Assembly (NCBI RefSeq): GCF_014653175.1
Contig: NZ_BNAG01000001.1
Location: 1,178,001 to 1,242,000, forward strand
DNA length: 64,000 bases
From: Roseivirga thermotolerans
GTDB lineage: Bacteria > Bacteroidota > Bacteroidia > Cytophagales > Cyclobacteriaceae
Reading direction: 5' to 3'
Shown: in pieces, positions 33,448 through 41,067 of the stretch
Numbering within the stretch: position 1 is the first letter of the stretch
Layout: each line of letters starts with the position of its first letter
Translations under genes and position numbers: made by a program
Notes under the pieces: generated by a model
Told to the model about the DNA's origin: nothing
The model's input: only the letters and a program-made list of their open reading frames with translations
Databases searched by the model: none

Positions 33448-34756
33448 CAATCGACTCAAAATCCAGGCTCTGCCAATGTTCCTCAAGACTCTCTTGCTCC
33501 ATTACCTTATCCATAATCTTCTGTTGCTTCCGCCCAATTTCCAGGGCCTCGGAATAACGAAGATCACTGAAGGTTACCATTGAGTAGAGCGGAAGCCATT
33601 GATTAGGGTAGAGCTCATTCAGCCGTTTTTCAATCTTTTTTTGAAGAACGAATTTAGGGTCGGCTACCTTGTCGCGCATTTCTATAAAGTTGTATAGGGC
33701 CAAATCGGCTATGGCCTCAGCGTCCGGCTTGCGCATTTCCTGATACCGGCTAAGTACCTCGGCATTCAAGGTTCCTAGTTCTTCAAGCAGTTGGTTTAGC
33801 ACATGACAGTCTTCAAACCCCGCATTCATGCCCTGTCCGTAAAACGGAACTATGGCGTGAGCGGCATCGCCAATAAGGGCACAGTTTTGTTTTACCCACG
33901 GATAGCACCGCATTGTAACCAAGCCCGAAGTTGGGTTGCTGAAGAAGTCTTCTACAAAGTCGGGCATTAAGGGTACAGCATCGGCAAATTCACGGTTAAA
34001 GAATGTCAGAACCTGGTCAGGGCTCTGCAAACTTGCAAAAGAGTTTTCTCCTTCAAAGGGAAGAAAAAGAGTTACCGTAAAGCTCTTGTCTAAATTAGGC
34101 AGGGCAATGAGCATAAACTTACCTCTTGGCCAAATGTGCAGGGCATGAGGGTCCATAGCAAACTCGCCCTTAGTGGTGGCCGGAATATGAAGTTCTTTGT
34201 AACCGGCCGTTATATAGTGCTGCTCATAGTTGAACCTATCGGTGCGCATAAACGAATTTCTCAAAGCGCTAAAGGCGCCATCGGCCCCAAACACAAAATC
34301 GGAGTTTACTTCAATACTTCCCTGGGGTGTAGTAAAGTAGGCCGTGGTTGTTTGATGATCTACCCGGGTACATCGGTGTTCAAAATGGAGGTAAACACCT
34401 GCTTTTTCGGCTTCATTAAGCAATAGTTCATTGAGTCCGCTGCGCGAAACGGAGTTGATAAACTGTCCTTCCTTTCCGTAGGGATGAAAGTCCAAATTGC
34501 CGGCCGTATCATGTATCATTCTACCGGGCATTGGTATGCATCGGGCTTTAATTTCGTCTTCCAGCCCCACGGCCTTCAGTGCTTTAAGTCCTCTATGGCT
34601 CAAGGCCAGGTTGATAGAACGACCGCCTTCCAATTGAGATTTCCGGAGGTCCGGGCGTCCTTCATAGGCATGAACATTATAGCCTCTTTTGGCTAGAAAG
34701 ATGGAGAGCAATGTGCCAACAAGCCCGGCTCCAAGCACTGTTACTTTTTTACTCAT
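33434..34756 (-). CDS. kmo: kynurenine 3-monooxygenase
   Basis: 440 residues, the usual length. FAD motif VTVLGAGLVGTLLSIFLAKR at the N-terminus, DLRKSQLEGGRSINLALSHRG (the KMO Arg/Ser-rich substrate region), FGADGAFSALR and CALIGDAAHAIVPFYGQGMN. It hydroxylates L-kynurenine to 3-hydroxykynurenine with NADPH and O2. Last gene of the operon; its ATG is three bases after the stop of the 49-codon ORF. Confidence 0.95.
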   Translation of the reverse strand: MSKKVTVLGAGLVGTLLSIFLAKRGYNVHAYEGRPDLRKSQLEGGRSINLALSHRGLKALKAVGLEDEIKARCIPMPGRMIHDTAGNLDFHPYGKEGQFINSVSRSGLNELLLNEAEKAGVYLHFEHRCTRVDHQTTTAYFTTPQGSIEVNSDFVFGADGAFSALRNSFMRTDRFNYEQHYITAGYKELHIPATTKGEFAMDPHALHIWPRGKFMLIALPNLDKSFTVTLFLPFEGENSFASLQSPDQVLTFFNREFADAVPLMPDFVEDFFSNPTSGLVTMRCYPWVKQNCALIGDAAHAIVPFYGQGMNAGFEDCHVLNQLLEELGTLNAEVLSRYQEMRKPDAEAIADLALYNFIEMRDKVADPKFVLQKKIEKRLNELYPNQWLPLYSMVTFSDLRYSEALEIGRKQQKIMDKVMEQESLEEHWQSLDFESIVRQL

Positions 34757-34759
34757 AGG

Positions 34760-34909
34760 TTAAAAAATTTTGCCTAAACCTCCTTTGCTTACCACAACCG
34801 TAAAGCCTGCCTGCTGTAGGAGAGCAAAAGAGAGCTTCAGTGCTTCGCCCCCATAAGCGTAAGGATTGACTGAAGCATTAAAATCGTATGTCGTGGCAGA
34901 GCTACGCAT
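34760..34909 (-). CDS. 49-residue small ORF between kynU and kmo, unannotated candidate
   Basis: ATG at 34909 overlaps the end of kynU by eight bases (ATGCGTAG) and the TAA (34762-34760) is three bases before the kmo ATG. The frame therefore exactly fills an otherwise empty 145-bp gap in a tightly overlapping operon. The product begins MRSSATTYDFNASVNPYAYG, then a probable amphipathic helix (EALKLSFALLQQAG), a strand (FTVVV) and the end SKGGLGKIF. No signal peptide or membrane helix; no family recognised. An open frame of this length can arise by chance, so the evidence is position and coupling, not homology. Confidence 0.5.
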   Translation of the reverse strand: MRSSATTYDFNASVNPYAYGGEALKLSFALLQQAGFTVVVSKGGLGKIF

Positions 34910-36188
34910 CAGCATATTTCTTGATAGCTTCCTTCAATAGTCGGCCAAAATGATAAACGTCTTCAAACGAATTATACATAGGAGCTGGAGCAATACGAAT
35001 AACATTGGGCTCTCGCCAGTCTCCTATTACACCTTCTTCTACCAGATAATCGAACATTAATTTACCATTTCTGTGGAAGTAAATGGAAAGCTGAGCTCCA
35101 CGCTCCTGAGGGTTTCTGGGTGTAATTATCTCAAATAGCTTGTCTTCACCACTTAATTCATCGATGATGTACTCCAGAAACCCGGTGAGTTTAAGGCTCT
35201 TTTCGCGCAATGCCTCCATGCCCACTTGTTCAAAGAGTTGAAGCGAAGCCAGGTGAGCGGCAGTAGAAATTACGTTTACGTTGCTAAGCTGCCAGCCATC
35301 GGCCCCTGGCATGGGGTCAAAGCCTTTTTCCATAAGAAAGCGCTCTTGCTCGTTGTGCCCCCACCAACCGGCAAAGCGAGGCAAATCTTTATCGTAGGCA
35401 AAGCGCTCGTGAACAAATATTCCGCTTACATTGCCCGGCCCCGAATTAAGGTATTTATAAGAGCACCAGGTGGCAAAGTCTACGTCCCATTCATGCAAAT
35501 GCAAGGGAACATTACCTGCCGCATGGGCCAAATCGAAGCCCACAAAGGCTCCCGCCTTATGGCCGGCTTTGGTAATGGCCGGCATATCGAATAGCTGACC
35601 GGTGTAGTATTGCAATCCGCCAAAAAGCACCAGGGCCAGCTCGTCTGCATTTTGCTCAATAGTAGAAATAATGTCTTCTGTTCTTAGGGTTTGCTCACCG
35701 GTTCGGGGAGCCACTTCTATAAGCGCTTCGGCCGGGTTTAATCCATGAAATTTGAGTTGCGACTCAAACATATACTGATCGGATGGAAAGGCACCTGCTT
35801 CGCAAATCACTTTGAAGCGCTTTTTTGTAGGTCTAAAGAAAGAAACCATTAACAGGTGAAGGTTTACAGAAAGGTTGTTCATGCATACCACCTCCAGGGG
35901 TTTAGCACCTACAATTTTAGCCAGAGCGGCTTTGCTTGCTTCATGAAACTTGAGCCAAGGTCTTTCTTTGGGTACAAAATGACCTTCGACTCCGTAGGTT
36001 TCCCATTTCTTCATTTCTGCTTCCACAAAAGTGCGGGCTTGCTTGGGTTGTAGCCCCAGCGAGTTGCCTGTAAAGTAATAAGCGTCTTTACCCTTTATTT
36101 GTGGAAAGTGAAATTCATTCCGCCACTCTCTAAGCGGGTCGTTCTTGTCTGCCTCTTGGGCAAACGCTAAGCTGTTTTCGTAGATCAT
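34902..36188 (-). CDS. kynU: kynureninase
   Basis: 428 residues. PLP enzyme of the aminotransferase V fold: FTGNSLGLQPKQ near the N-terminus, VGFDLAHAAGNVPLHLHEWD and the Schiff-base Lys in ATWCSYKYLNSGPGN. It cleaves kynurenine or 3-hydroxykynurenine to anthranilate or 3-hydroxyanthranilate plus alanine. The start ATG overlaps the ogt stop by four bases (ATGA). Confidence 0.96.
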   Translation of the reverse strand: MIYENSLAFAQEADKNDPLREWRNEFHFPQIKGKDAYYFTGNSLGLQPKQARTFVEAEMKKWETYGVEGHFVPKERPWLKFHEASKAALAKIVGAKPLEVVCMNNLSVNLHLLMVSFFRPTKKRFKVICEAGAFPSDQYMFESQLKFHGLNPAEALIEVAPRTGEQTLRTEDIISTIEQNADELALVLFGGLQYYTGQLFDMPAITKAGHKAGAFVGFDLAHAAGNVPLHLHEWDVDFATWCSYKYLNSGPGNVSGIFVHERFAYDKDLPRFAGWWGHNEQERFLMEKGFDPMPGADGWQLSNVNVISTAAHLASLQLFEQVGMEALREKSLKLTGFLEYIIDELSGEDKLFEIITPRNPQERGAQLSIYFHRNGKLMFDYLVEEGVIGDWREPNVIRIAPAPMYNSFEDVYHFGRLLKEAIKKYADA

Positions 36189-36682
36189 CCGAATAGTTTC
36201 AGTTGATTATAACCAGGTATGGAGTTTTCGTGTTTAAGTAGCCATTCTTTTCGATGCAGGCCTCCGGCATATCCGGTCAGGCTGCCATCGGTGCCAATTA
36301 TTCTATGGCAGGGTATAATTATGGCTATAGGGTTTTTCCCATTGGCCGAACCCACCGCTCGTATTTTTTTGAGGTCACCCATTTTTATGGCTTGTTTGGC
36401 GTAAGTGGAGGTTGAACCAAAGGGTACGCTGAGCAGATTGTCCCACACTTCTTTCTGAAAATCGGTGCCTTCCGGATCAAGCGGAACGTCAAAAGTTTTG
36501 CGTTTGCCCTCAAAGTATTCTTTGAGCTGAAATTTACAGGTACGAACTATGTTAGGAACCTTTCCATCGGTCGATCGTTCGGCCTCATCGGTAAACGACA
36601 CCAGTTTAATGGCCGTTTCATCGCCCACTATTTTGAGCTTACCGATGGGGGTTTCCAGAAAAGATATGGCTGTGTGTTTCAC
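36185..36682 (-). CDS. ogt: methylated-DNA--protein-cysteine methyltransferase
   Basis: 165 residues, full length. Shows the acceptor site IIIPCHRIIG (Cys125) and the DNA-binding helix AVGSANGKNPIA with TGYAGGLHRKEWLLKHE. It repairs O6-methylguanine by a suicide methyl transfer. GTG start overlapping the TAG stop of the ACMS decarboxylase gene by one base; the end overlaps kynU by four. It is fully embedded in the kynurenine operon, which is unusual because it has no known role in that pathway. Confidence 0.95.
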   Translation of the reverse strand: MKHTAISFLETPIGKLKIVGDETAIKLVSFTDEAERSTDGKVPNIVRTCKFQLKEYFEGKRKTFDVPLDPEGTDFQKEVWDNLLSVPFGSTSTYAKQAIKMGDLKKIRAVGSANGKNPIAIIIPCHRIIGTDGSLTGYAGGLHRKEWLLKHENSIPGYNQLKLFG

Positions 36683-37692
36683 TACTCAAATATTTCGCGT
36701 TTCAAATTGAGCCATTCCAGCGCGGCATTGCAATAAATATCTTCAACAATTTCCGGGGCCAGATTCATTTCCTCAATGTAGGCTCCTATTTCCAAATCGC
36801 CTAAGGGGAAGGGGTAGTCCGAACCTAACATAATGCGCTTAGACCCTTGCATTTTTAGTACATACTCGAGCAGGTCGGCATCGTGGGTAATAGAATCTAT
36901 CCAGAATTTTCCTAAATACTCCCTGGGGTTTACGGGGTTGTCTATGGCCACAAGGTCCGGACGACAGTTAAACCCATGTTCAATTCGGCCCAAAGTAGGT
37001 AAAAACGACCCACCGGCATGCGAGAAGCAAATGCGCAAATCCGGGAGACGCTCCATTACTCCGCCAAATATTAGCGAGCAGGCTGCACGTGAAGTTTCGG
37101 CCGGCATTCCTACTAACCACGGAAGCCAGTAGCGTTCTATACTCGAGAAGCCCATCATGTTCCACGGGTGGATCATTATGCACATACCCAGCTCCTGGCA
37201 GGCTTGGAAAATGGGGAAAAACTTGGGCGAGCTTAGGTTTTTATCGTTGATATTGGATCCTATCTGGATGCCCGGCAAACCGAGTTCATTTTTACAACGC
37301 TCCAGCTCCTTTACCGCGAGGTCTTCATCTTGCATAGGCAGTGTAGCCAGGCCAACATAGTTTTTAGGGTACTTGCGGCATATTTCGGCCATGTGGTCGT
37401 TGAGAAAACGAGCCATTTCCCATCCATCTTCAGGCTTGGCATCATAACCAAACATTACAGGAATGGTTGAAACTACCTGCACTTGTGTATGGTGCCGGGC
37501 ATATTCTTCAATTCGTAGTTCAGGGTCCCAGCAATTGGCTTGTATTTCTCTAAAGAATTTTGCTCCCTTCATCATCATAGCGGCCCCTTCTTTGTGGTGG
37601 TGCAGATGAATGAAATCACCATATCCGAACTTGTCTGCCCATTTTGGCAGGTGTTCCGGAATGATGTGGGTATGCATGTCGATTTTTAGCAT
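36682..37692 (-). CDS. nbaD: 2-amino-3-carboxymuconate-6-semialdehyde decarboxylase (ACMSD)
   Basis: 336 residues of the amidohydrolase superfamily. N-terminal IDMHTHIIPEHLP supplies the zinc HxH; further metal/active-site stretches are MIHPWNMM, CFSHAGGSF and MLGSDYPFPLG. Other stretches (QANCWDPELRI, VSTIPVMFGY, YWLPWLVGMPAET) match known ACMSD sequences closely, including the animal enzyme, so the assignment is strong. It decarboxylates the unstable ring-opened product of 3-hydroxyanthranilate, diverting it from quinolinate. Confidence 0.95.
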   Translation of the reverse strand: MLKIDMHTHIIPEHLPKWADKFGYGDFIHLHHHKEGAAMMMKGAKFFREIQANCWDPELRIEEYARHHTQVQVVSTIPVMFGYDAKPEDGWEMARFLNDHMAEICRKYPKNYVGLATLPMQDEDLAVKELERCKNELGLPGIQIGSNINDKNLSSPKFFPIFQACQELGMCIMIHPWNMMGFSSIERYWLPWLVGMPAETSRAACSLIFGGVMERLPDLRICFSHAGGSFLPTLGRIEHGFNCRPDLVAIDNPVNPREYLGKFWIDSITHDADLLEYVLKMQGSKRIMLGSDYPFPLGDLEIGAYIEEMNLAPEIVEDIYCNAALEWLNLKREIFE

Positions 37693-37693
37693 A

Positions 37694-37746
37694 AGTTATC
37701 GGTTAATTAGTTATCAGTTAATCGGGAGCCCTGATTACTGATAACT
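37694..37746. repeat. direct and inverted repeat hairpin between nbaC and nbaD
   Basis: AGTTATCGGTTAAT (37694-37707) is repeated as AGTTATCAGTTAAT (37709-37722), and an inverted copy ends CTGATAACT (37738-37746). The arms 37709-37726 and 37729-37746 form an almost continuous hairpin of about 16 bp with two single-base bulges. It occupies nearly the whole 66-bp gap, the only sizeable gap in the operon besides that filled by the 49-codon ORF. Possibly a REP-like insertion or an mRNA processing/attenuation element. Confidence 0.65.
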
Positions 37747-37758
37747 GCTTTCTGAACA

Positions 37759-38289
37759 CTATCCTACGAAACGTGGATCCGTTTCCATCACTTGCCCGCA
37801 ATTTTTGCAGGTGCGCAGTTCTTCGGAGTTGTAGAATTCTTTAAATCTTGGAAGAAAGTCTTTCTCAATATTGGTAAGCGGAAAGTAGGTGTCATGAAGC
37901 TTGGTGTTGCAGTTGTCGCAGAACCACATCAGTCCATCGGTATGTTCGGGTTTTCTTACTCTTTCAATCACCAGACCTAAAGAGCCTTCTGAACGAATGG
38001 GGGAGTGAGGTACTTTGGGCGGGTGTAGGTACATGTCGCCTGGGCCAAGTGGAATGTCAACCGCTTTGCCATCTTCCTGAATACGTACCGTAATGTTGCC
38101 TTCCAGTTGGTAAAAAAGCTCTTCGGTTTCGTTGTAGTGGTAATCTTTTCGGGCATTTGGCCCGGCAACAATCATCACAATATAGTCGGTACCTTCCGGA
38201 TAAAGGTTTTTGTTACCAACGGGTGGTTTCAGTTTGTCGCGGTTTTCTTCAATCCACCGCGTCAGGTTAAATGGTCTTCTTATTGACAT
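37759..38289 (-). CDS. nbaC: 3-hydroxyanthranilate 3,4-dioxygenase
   Basis: 176 residues from ATG 38289, chosen because GGAGAG precedes it by a few bases; the frame extends to 38337 but adds non-family sequence. Cupin fold with Fe ligands in DYHYNETEEL and VPHSPIRSE, plus the C-terminal rubredoxin-like metal site of bacterial enzymes (CDNC near 138 and CKNC near 164). It opens 3-hydroxyanthranilate to 2-amino-3-carboxymuconate semialdehyde. First gene of the minus-strand operon. Confidence 0.95.
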   Translation of the reverse strand: MSIRRPFNLTRWIEENRDKLKPPVGNKNLYPEGTDYIVMIVAGPNARKDYHYNETEELFYQLEGNITVRIQEDGKAVDIPLGPGDMYLHPPKVPHSPIRSEGSLGLVIERVRKPEHTDGLMWFCDNCNTKLHDTYFPLTNIEKDFLPRFKEFYNSEELRTCKNCGQVMETDPRFVG

Positions 38290-38312
38290 AATTTCTCTCC
38301 ATTTGATGTGTT

Positions 38313-38363
38313 CGAATTTACCCAAAAATCGGCTCATGCCTAAATTCGATTTTCATAACTTTG
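38313..38363. promoter_or_regulatory. divergent promoters of the kynurenine genes
   Basis: In the 85-bp gap between the divergent operons, the plus strand has TAACTTTG (38356-38363), a perfect TAnnTTTG box 11 bp before the SDR ATG at 38375. The minus strand has TAAATTCG (38320-38313), one mismatch from consensus, placed to give about a 17-nt leader for nbaC. A shared regulator could act here; no palindrome stands out. Confidence 0.5.
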
Positions 38364-38374
38364 AATGAACCCCA

Positions 38375-39169
38375 ATGTCTATGGATTTAAATTTAAAAGG
38401 AAAGTCGGCTTTGGTTTGCGGAAGTACGCAGGGCATAGGAAAAGCCATTGCAGAAGAACTGGCCAACTTAGGGTGCAGCGTTACACTTTGCGCCAGAAAT
38501 AAGCAAAAACTAGAGGAGGTGAAACAAGGGTTGTTCAAAGCCTCTGGTCAAAAACATCAGATTCTTGTGGCCGATTTTGCTAGCCCAGCGGAACTGAAAT
38601 CGACCATTGATAAGCATCTGGCCGAGGGCAATCAATATCATATTTTGATCAATAATACGGGTGGTCCACCTGCAGGTCAGGCCATAGATGCCGATGTGGA
38701 GGCTTTTAGAATTGCGTTCAACCAGCATTTGGTATGCAACCAGATCTTGGCTCAGGCTTGTGTGCCGGCTATGAAAGAAGCAGCTTACGGAAGAATCATC
38801 AATGTGATTTCCACTTCCGTGAAAATGCCCATCCCAGGCTTGGGGGTGTCAAACACCATTCGTGGAGCCGTGGCCAATTGGTCGAAGACTCTGGCGAATG
38901 AGCTGGGTCAATTTGGCATTACAGTCAATAACGTATTGCCTGGGGCAACTTCAACACAACGCCTTTCTTCAATCATTGAGAATAAGGCCAAAAAGACAGG
39001 CAGGGCTGTAGAAGATGTTGAAGCAGAAATGAAGTCGGAAATTCCGGCCAGGCGATTTGCCGAAGCTTCTGAAGTGGCCGCTGCGGCAGCTTTTTTGGCT
39101 TCTCCGGCAGCAGGTTATATCAATGGAATTAATGTGCCCGTAGATGGTGGTAGAACGGGTTGTTTGTAA
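38375..39169 (+). CDS. SDR-family protein lacking the canonical Tyr-Lys pair
   Basis: 264 residues. Rossmann motif CGSTQGIGKAIAEEL (about 15-29), LINNTGGPPAG, and a C-terminal YINGINVPVDGG typical of classical short-chain dehydrogenases. The Ser of the catalytic triad is present (ISTSVK, about 146-149), but the YxxxK site reads SNTIR (159-163), so Tyr and Lys are replaced. A subgroup with SNTIR-like motifs exists; its chemistry is unclear. Upstream of and one base from the ALDH gene; probably acts in late kynurenine catabolism (inference). Start 38375, with ATG 38381 also possible. Confidence 0.85.
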   Translation: MSMDLNLKGKSALVCGSTQGIGKAIAEELANLGCSVTLCARNKQKLEEVKQGLFKASGQKHQILVADFASPAELKSTIDKHLAEGNQYHILINNTGGPPAGQAIDADVEAFRIAFNQHLVCNQILAQACVPAMKEAAYGRIINVISTSVKMPIPGLGVSNTIRGAVANWSKTLANELGQFGITVNNVLPGATSTQRLSSIIENKAKKTGRAVEDVEAEMKSEIPARRFAEASEVAAAAAFLASPAAGYINGINVPVDGGRTGCL

Positions 39170-39170
39170 A

Positions 39171-40613
39171 ATGGAAAGGATACTCAATTATATCGGAGGC
39201 AAATTAGTAGAACCTCAGTCAGGGGGCTATTTAGATAATATTGAACCGGCCACAGGAAAGGTATATGGTGAAATTCCAGACTCAGATCATCAGGATATTG
39301 AGCTGGCTGTTCAGGCAGCCGAAGAAGCATTTCTTGCATGGTCAAAGACCTCCAGAGAAGAGCGTTCTCGTTGTATGCTTAGGATTGCAGACCTGATCGA
39401 TGACAACCTGGAAATGCTGGCTATGGCCGAAGCCAAAGACAATGGGAAGCCGGTAAAGCTGGCCAGGTCAGTCGATATTCCTCGGGCTTCTGCAAATATG
39501 AGGTTCTTTGCCACGGCTATTCTACATGAGTCTACTGAGGCACACCAAACCGATGGTGAAGCTTTGAATGTGACCACCCGGAGCCCATTAGGGGTAGTAG
39601 CCTGTATTTCTCCATGGAACCTGCCACTCTATCTCTTTACCTGGAAAATTGCTCCTGCTCTTGCTTCGGGCAATACGGTGGTGGCTAAACCCTCAGAAAT
39701 TACACCTATGACGGCCTTTATTTTTTCCAAACTTTGCAAAGAGGCCGGTCTGCCCGATGGAGTACTCAATATTGTTCATGGCTTAGGCGCCAAAGCGGGG
39801 CAGGCCTTGGTAGAGCAACCAGGAATAAAGGCCATTTCTTTTACGGGAGGAACACAAACCGGGAAAAAAATTGCAAGCACGGCTGCCTCTCAATTCAAAA
39901 AACTATCGCTGGAGTTGGGTGGGAAAAATCCCAACATAATCTTTGCCGATGCCGATTTTGAGAAAGCCCTGAAAACCTCTGTGCACTCCAGTTTCGCCAA
40001 TCAAGGACAAATTTGCCTATGTGGATCAAGAATATTTATAGAACGATCCATTTATAACAAGTTTAAAGAGGCATTTGTGAGCAAGACCAAAGCGCTGCGA
40101 ATAGGTTCGCCCTATGCCAGCGATACTCAGGTTGGTGCTTTGGTTTCTAAACAGCACATGGAAAAGGTGCTTTCATACATCGATCTGGCCACAAAAGAGG
40201 GGGGGGCTTTACTTGCCGGAGGTCAGCGAGTCGTGCTGGATGGGGAGTTTGCTGAGGGCTATTATGTACAACCAACGGTGTTTGAAGGTCTTTCACAAGA
40301 GTGCAGAACTAATAGCGAAGAGATTTTTGGTCCGGTAGTTACCCTGCAGCCTTTTGATACAGAAGAAGAGGTAATTGCTATGGCCAATGCAACTGACTAT
40401 GGCCTTTCGGCTACAGTTTGGACAAGTCACTTAGACCGTGCCAACCGTGTGTCGGCTGCTCTTCATAGCGGCATAGTGTGGGTAAATTGCTGGCTATTTC
40501 GCGACTTGAGAACCCCTTTTGGTGGGGTAAAACATAGCGGTATGGGTAGAGAAGGTGGCTGGGATGCGTTAAATTTCTTCACGGAAAAGAAGAATATCTG
40601 CGTTAAACTTTAA
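39171..40613 (+). CDS. aldehyde dehydrogenase, probable 2-aminomuconate-6-semialdehyde dehydrogenase
   Basis: 480 residues from ATG 39171, one base after the SDR stop. ALDH landmarks: SPWNLPLYLFTWKIAPALASG, SFTGGTQTGKKIA, catalytic Glu in LELGGKNPN and Cys in GQICLCGSR, and the ending FGGVKHSGMGREGG. The N-terminal INYIGGKLVEPQSGGYLD and the context of nbaC/nbaD favour the enzyme oxidising 2-aminomuconate semialdehyde to 2-aminomuconate. Alternative substrates such as alpha-ketoglutarate semialdehyde from the nearby hydroxyproline set cannot be excluded. Confidence 0.88.
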   Translation: MERILNYIGGKLVEPQSGGYLDNIEPATGKVYGEIPDSDHQDIELAVQAAEEAFLAWSKTSREERSRCMLRIADLIDDNLEMLAMAEAKDNGKPVKLARSVDIPRASANMRFFATAILHESTEAHQTDGEALNVTTRSPLGVVACISPWNLPLYLFTWKIAPALASGNTVVAKPSEITPMTAFIFSKLCKEAGLPDGVLNIVHGLGAKAGQALVEQPGIKAISFTGGTQTGKKIASTAASQFKKLSLELGGKNPNIIFADADFEKALKTSVHSSFANQGQICLCGSRIFIERSIYNKFKEAFVSKTKALRIGSPYASDTQVGALVSKQHMEKVLSYIDLATKEGGALLAGGQRVVLDGEFAEGYYVQPTVFEGLSQECRTNSEEIFGPVVTLQPFDTEEEVIAMANATDYGLSATVWTSHLDRANRVSAALHSGIVWVNCWLFRDLRTPFGGVKHSGMGREGGWDALNFFTEKKNICVKL

Positions 40614-40728
40614 TTTTGTGACGTACAGCAAATTAAATGGTGTGAATTCAACCCTAAGTGTGGATTTCGATGTGAATAACTTTTTTGAATTATTGGTTTG
40701 TTAAATTTTATTTAATAAAAAATCCTAC

Positions 40729-40736
40729 TAACTTTG
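40729..40736 (+). promoter_or_regulatory. -7 promoter box of the 40742-40896 RNA
   Basis: TAACTTTG matches TAnnTTTG exactly, in an AT-rich stretch, with expected transcription start near 40742. A TTTG (40697-40700) lies 28 bp upstream, longer than the usual -33 spacing. Confidence 0.55.
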
Positions 40737-40741
40737 ACTTC

Positions 40742-40896
40742 ACATGAGGAAGAAATTCCTCTCCTCCAAAGACAATTCGCGAAAGCAATTAAAGATAAGT
40801 CTGGGTGTAGGAATCGAAAGATTCACTATGAGTAGTTAGTTACCCAGGTGTTTAGGTGAAAGGGAGTCGCTCCAACGGGAGTGACTCTTTTATTTT
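40742..40896 (+). ncRNA. candidate structured RNA with three GAAA-tetraloop hairpins
   Basis: Downstream of the -7 box are: GAGGAA-GAAA-TTCCTC (40746-40761, perfect); AATT(c)GC-GAAA-GCAATT (40774-40790, one bulged C); and TAG-GAATC-GAAA-GATTC-(a)-CTA (40808-40828, one bulged A). The third is enclosed by CTGGGT (40801-40806) pairing with ACCCAG (40842-40847). A 10-bp terminator stem follows. A 31-codon frame starts at 40744 (MRKKFLSSKDNSRKQLKISL, ending at the TAG near 40837) and could be a leaderless peptide, but the hairpin arms fall inside it, so an RNA function is the simpler reading. I do not recognise a known class. The ends are estimates. Confidence 0.6.
40864..40896 (+). terminator. 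rho-independent terminator of the candidate RNA
   Basis: GAGTCGCTCC (40864-40873), loop AACG, GGAGTGACTC (40878-40887): ten base pairs including one G-U, followed by TTTTATTTT. No protein gene ends nearby (the ALDH stop is 250 bp upstream), so it must terminate a separate transcript or long leader. Confidence 0.85.
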
Positions 40897-41067
40897 AGCC
40901 CCTTGTCTTTAAGCCTTACTCTATGCCTGCCATGCCCGTGAATATTTAGCTTTTTTTTGCAACTTTTTGAAAATCAGCAAGTCTCTGATGTAATCTTTTA
41001 GGTACCAGGGTCGTCTTAGAAGACAGACACAGAAAGTCGCAACCAACTAAACTTAATTCAAATCGCC

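Larger units (their letters stand above)
40614..41067. other. 454-bp region without a conventional gene
   Basis: Besides the candidate RNA, its promoter and its terminator, the part before 40729 is AT-rich with nothing recognised. The part after 40897 leads to the permease gene; a small hairpin GTCTTAGAAGAC (41013-41024) lies in the permease leader. No longer ORF is supported. Confidence 0.5.
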
